Assembly (NCBI GenBank): GCA_947258625.1
Contig: CAMYJN010000196.1
Location: 1 to 5,537, forward strand
Direction of reading: 5' to 3'
DNA length: 5,537 nt
Origin: an uncultured Polyangiaceae bacterium
Lineage (GTDB): Bacteria > Myxococcota_A > Polyangia > Polyangiales > Houyiibacteriaceae
This document shows positions 5,201-5,537 of this stretch, in pieces. The stretch's first letter is position 1. Each line of letters opens with the position of its first letter. The position numbers and the translations under genes were made by a program. The notes below the pieces were generated by a model. The model was given only the letters and a program-made list of their open reading frames with translations, was not told the origin of the DNA and ran no database searches.

Positions 5201-5537
5201 GTTGGCAGTTCGGCGTCGGTGAGCGCCATGGGGAGATCGCTCTCATCGCCCAGCGGCCCGACGGCACCCCCTGCCCCGCCGCTCTTGAAGATGGGCAAGT
5301 CCAAATCCGATTCCGGGGCACGGTGAAGCGGGGCCGGGAGATCGGTCCCGCCTGCAGCTTCGCGAAGCGCAGGCAAGTCCATGTCCGCAAACGGATCGAA
5401 GCCCGAGGGGCTTGCGTCGCGTTTTGGCGTAGGCAGATCGGCGGAGCTCGAATCGGCAAATGGGTCTAGATCGAGTGGATGGGCGCCGGTCTTGGGCGCG
5501 GGCAGATCCACGAAATCCGAGCCCACCAATGGCGCCG
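2278..5537 (-). CDS. Giant single-pass membrane TPR protein with DLPxP-repeat cytoplasmic arm (N-terminus outside window)
   Basis: The frame is open from the right window edge to a TGA at 2280-2278, giving over 1,080 residues. A TTG at 5529-5527 could serve as a start, but the frame continues upstream and the sequence there is already inside the motif repeat, so the true start is probably beyond 5537. Residues are numbered from that TTG. Residues 1-170 are disordered, with about eleven DLPxP-like motifs and two DPFAD copies. Residues 178-201 are proline-rich (PPRPPEPPPP). A basic stretch RERKKLKLKRPP (251-262) precedes one membrane segment (263-285), so the N-terminal arm should be cytoplasmic and the C-terminal part periplasmic by the positive-inside rule. 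About 18 TPR-like helix pairs fill 423-1065. No enzyme domain is visible. Myxobacterial proteins of this style often begin with a zinc-ribbon (MJ0042-type) domain; that is a prediction, not seen here. A scaffold or assembly role in the envelope is inferred. The gene is convergent with the deaminase gene. Confidence 0.9.
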   Translation of the reverse strand, partial: APLVGSDFVDLPAPKTGAHPLDLDPFADSSSADLPTPKRDASPSGFDPFADMDLPALREAAGGTDLPAPLHRAPESDLDLPIFKSGGAGGAVGPLGDESDLPMALTDAELPTPRVDTKIPTPISLDSDLPMSSEQRDLPVARDDFMDREIDGPERKHGGGPIELDLPDGEDIALEMELDAPPRPPEPPPPIGAPGAPPSGAIPVGSDAQRDSAELELPESNELDLSASPAGGEVHRMPRLGGDRLEFEAAPSRERKKLKLKRPPWLMKALAAFGVITIVVGSGFYLGTTKYGLFGIHLLEPMLPASGDPALVAQAIEEAEVIAASDTYTAQRQALAKLQAARDDARLNRSLVARMLLHESYNLVRYGPDMESASLADALRVHLQRRGDEAPRVHVALAADALRNADIDTAKSELAFASQDDATDPYLDLVAGEIALKSRDGQGAVDAFGRAVEKDNRARAQWGLARGYQVMGNADEAAAAAKATQDLSPNHAGARIAVASLLIADGAIDEALELLQAPAGLVPVEGTTLPVAKADRSAALTLIARIEEERGRLGAAREMYEKSIELDTSNSDAALGAARLVLLEGAYPDAYARFQTVLGSQIPAGAELDVTGQPKVVVQAKLGAAEALVAMGKAEEANKLLADLRTEEPVSADVELWLGKVAEGLGQSKPAVKHFRNAIKLEPKSVRAYMALAQHYTSTKRPGEAVGILVEAQKNVDITAEVRRVLGWAELQRNRFDDAIEQFTKALEMEPRDSSAQFGLAVAYRRKWKLEEAAAELAKVEALDAKFPGLALEKGRLAEAGGDMDAATESYRSALLQSPEDAALKSRMGAVLVLAGKYEESEKLLREVLDAQPYSAEAEHYLGRIELERGQLEAARQRFLRAARLEPDSGLYRMYVAWAALESNEMSTALRELDAALKLDPTLGDAYWLRARIRIRAGTVRDALADLRKAIELNPNRVEAWAAMGESHYQLGQMKEAIAALEKAVAGAPEQGYWWYRLGRLQLDEGQRAKALTSLIEATAIGDEDPSGKAWVADSHRLTGDIYYAMNKRQEAIVEYGRYLELADRDAIDRADVESKLGRISEGLN
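2331..2347. repeat. Short perfect inverted repeat near the convergent gene ends
   Basis: CGATCGCGTCGCGATCG is perfectly self-complementary around its centre (8-bp arms with one central base, or a 7-bp stem with a 3-base loop). It lies about 60 bases past the cytidine deaminase stop and within the last codons of the TPR gene, where it encodes part of DRDAIDR. Either transcript could fold it. No T-run follows on either strand, so it is not a classical intrinsic terminator. A smaller palindrome, CCAAGCTTGG, lies at 2303-2312. Confidence 0.4.
2461..3579 (-). repeat. Eleven tandem TPR units in uninterrupted 34-residue register
   Basis: Within the TPR protein (residues numbered from the TTG at 5529), units begin near 651, 685, 719, 753, 787, 821, 855, 889, 922, 956 and 990, essentially every 34 residues. 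Many show the consensus L-G at positions 7-8, Ala near 20 and a terminal LxP, as in FTKALEMEP, LRKAIELNP and FLRAARLEP. Less regular units lie before this block (about 423-640) and one after it (about 1027-1060). The continuous register predicts a single unbroken superhelix. Confidence 0.85.
5026..5508 (-). repeat. DLPxP short linear motif array
   Basis: This coding repeat in the N-terminal arm of the TPR protein carries DLPAPK (8-13), DLPTPK (31-36), DLPALR (51-56), DLPAPL (63-68), DLPIFK (77-82), DLPMAL (98-103), ELPTPR (107-112), KIPTPI (116-121), DLPMSS (126-131), DLPVAR (135-140) and DLPDGE (163-168). Spacing is irregular (about 9-28 residues). Copies nearest the N-terminus are closest to a D-L-P-x-P-K consensus and later ones drift. 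Two DPFAD elements (22-26 and 45-49) mark a partial duplication. The linkers are acidic and Gly/Ser/Pro-rich, which fits a disordered multivalent arm. Confidence 0.75.

Noticed and set aside
5527..5529. TTG at 5529 as the true start of the TPR protein
   Set aside because: The frame is open to the window edge and the DLPxP repeat has already begun at residue 8. No Shine-Dalgarno can be judged in the eight remaining bases.

Overview
The window looks like chromosomal DNA from a high-GC member of the Myxococcota (the former deltaproteobacterial myxobacteria). Three things suggest this. One small envelope protein carries an Asp/Cys-rich motif of the MopE type (CNAIDDDCDGVIDDGC). A very long TPR protein has an N-terminal tail of repeated DLPxP motifs. 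Genes are packed at close to 100 percent coding density with G/C-rich third positions. The assignment rests on protein style, not on a marker gene.

Layout, left to right. Positions 1-386 (minus) hold the first 128 codons of a multi-pass membrane glycosyltransferase of the GT-C type, cut by the left window edge. Its ATG overlaps the TGA of the gene before it, which encodes a 212-residue exported protein or lipoprotein (383-1021, minus). That protein has a MopE-like metal-binding motif followed by a domain resembling YfaP/DUF2135. A 42-bp gap (1022-1063) separates it from a divergent plus-strand pair: a trimeric-class purine nucleoside phosphorylase (1064-1873) and a cytidine deaminase (1873-2271), joined by a TAATG stop/start overlap. 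Only 6 bp beyond the deaminase stop, on the opposite strand, lies the 3' end of a giant TPR protein (2278 to beyond 5537, minus). Its N-terminus is outside the window.

How the genes work together. The phosphorylase and deaminase form a compact nucleoside-salvage operon: one releases 6-oxopurine bases and (deoxy)ribose-1-phosphate, the other converts (deoxy)cytidine to (deoxy)uridine. The minus-strand pair is probably a translationally coupled envelope module, a membrane sugar transferase and an exported metal-binding protein. Whether the two act together is inference. The TPR protein is predicted to be a single-pass inner-membrane protein with a disordered motif-rich cytoplasmic arm and a large periplasmic TPR superhelix, suited to scaffolding an envelope complex.

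No tRNA, rRNA, CRISPR, insertion sequence or phage gene was seen. No stretch over 300 bases lacks a gene. The points most worth a second look are the tiny divergent control region, with a four-codon leader ORF that overlaps the phosphorylase start; the exported-protein/glycosyltransferase pair; and the DLPxP motif array.
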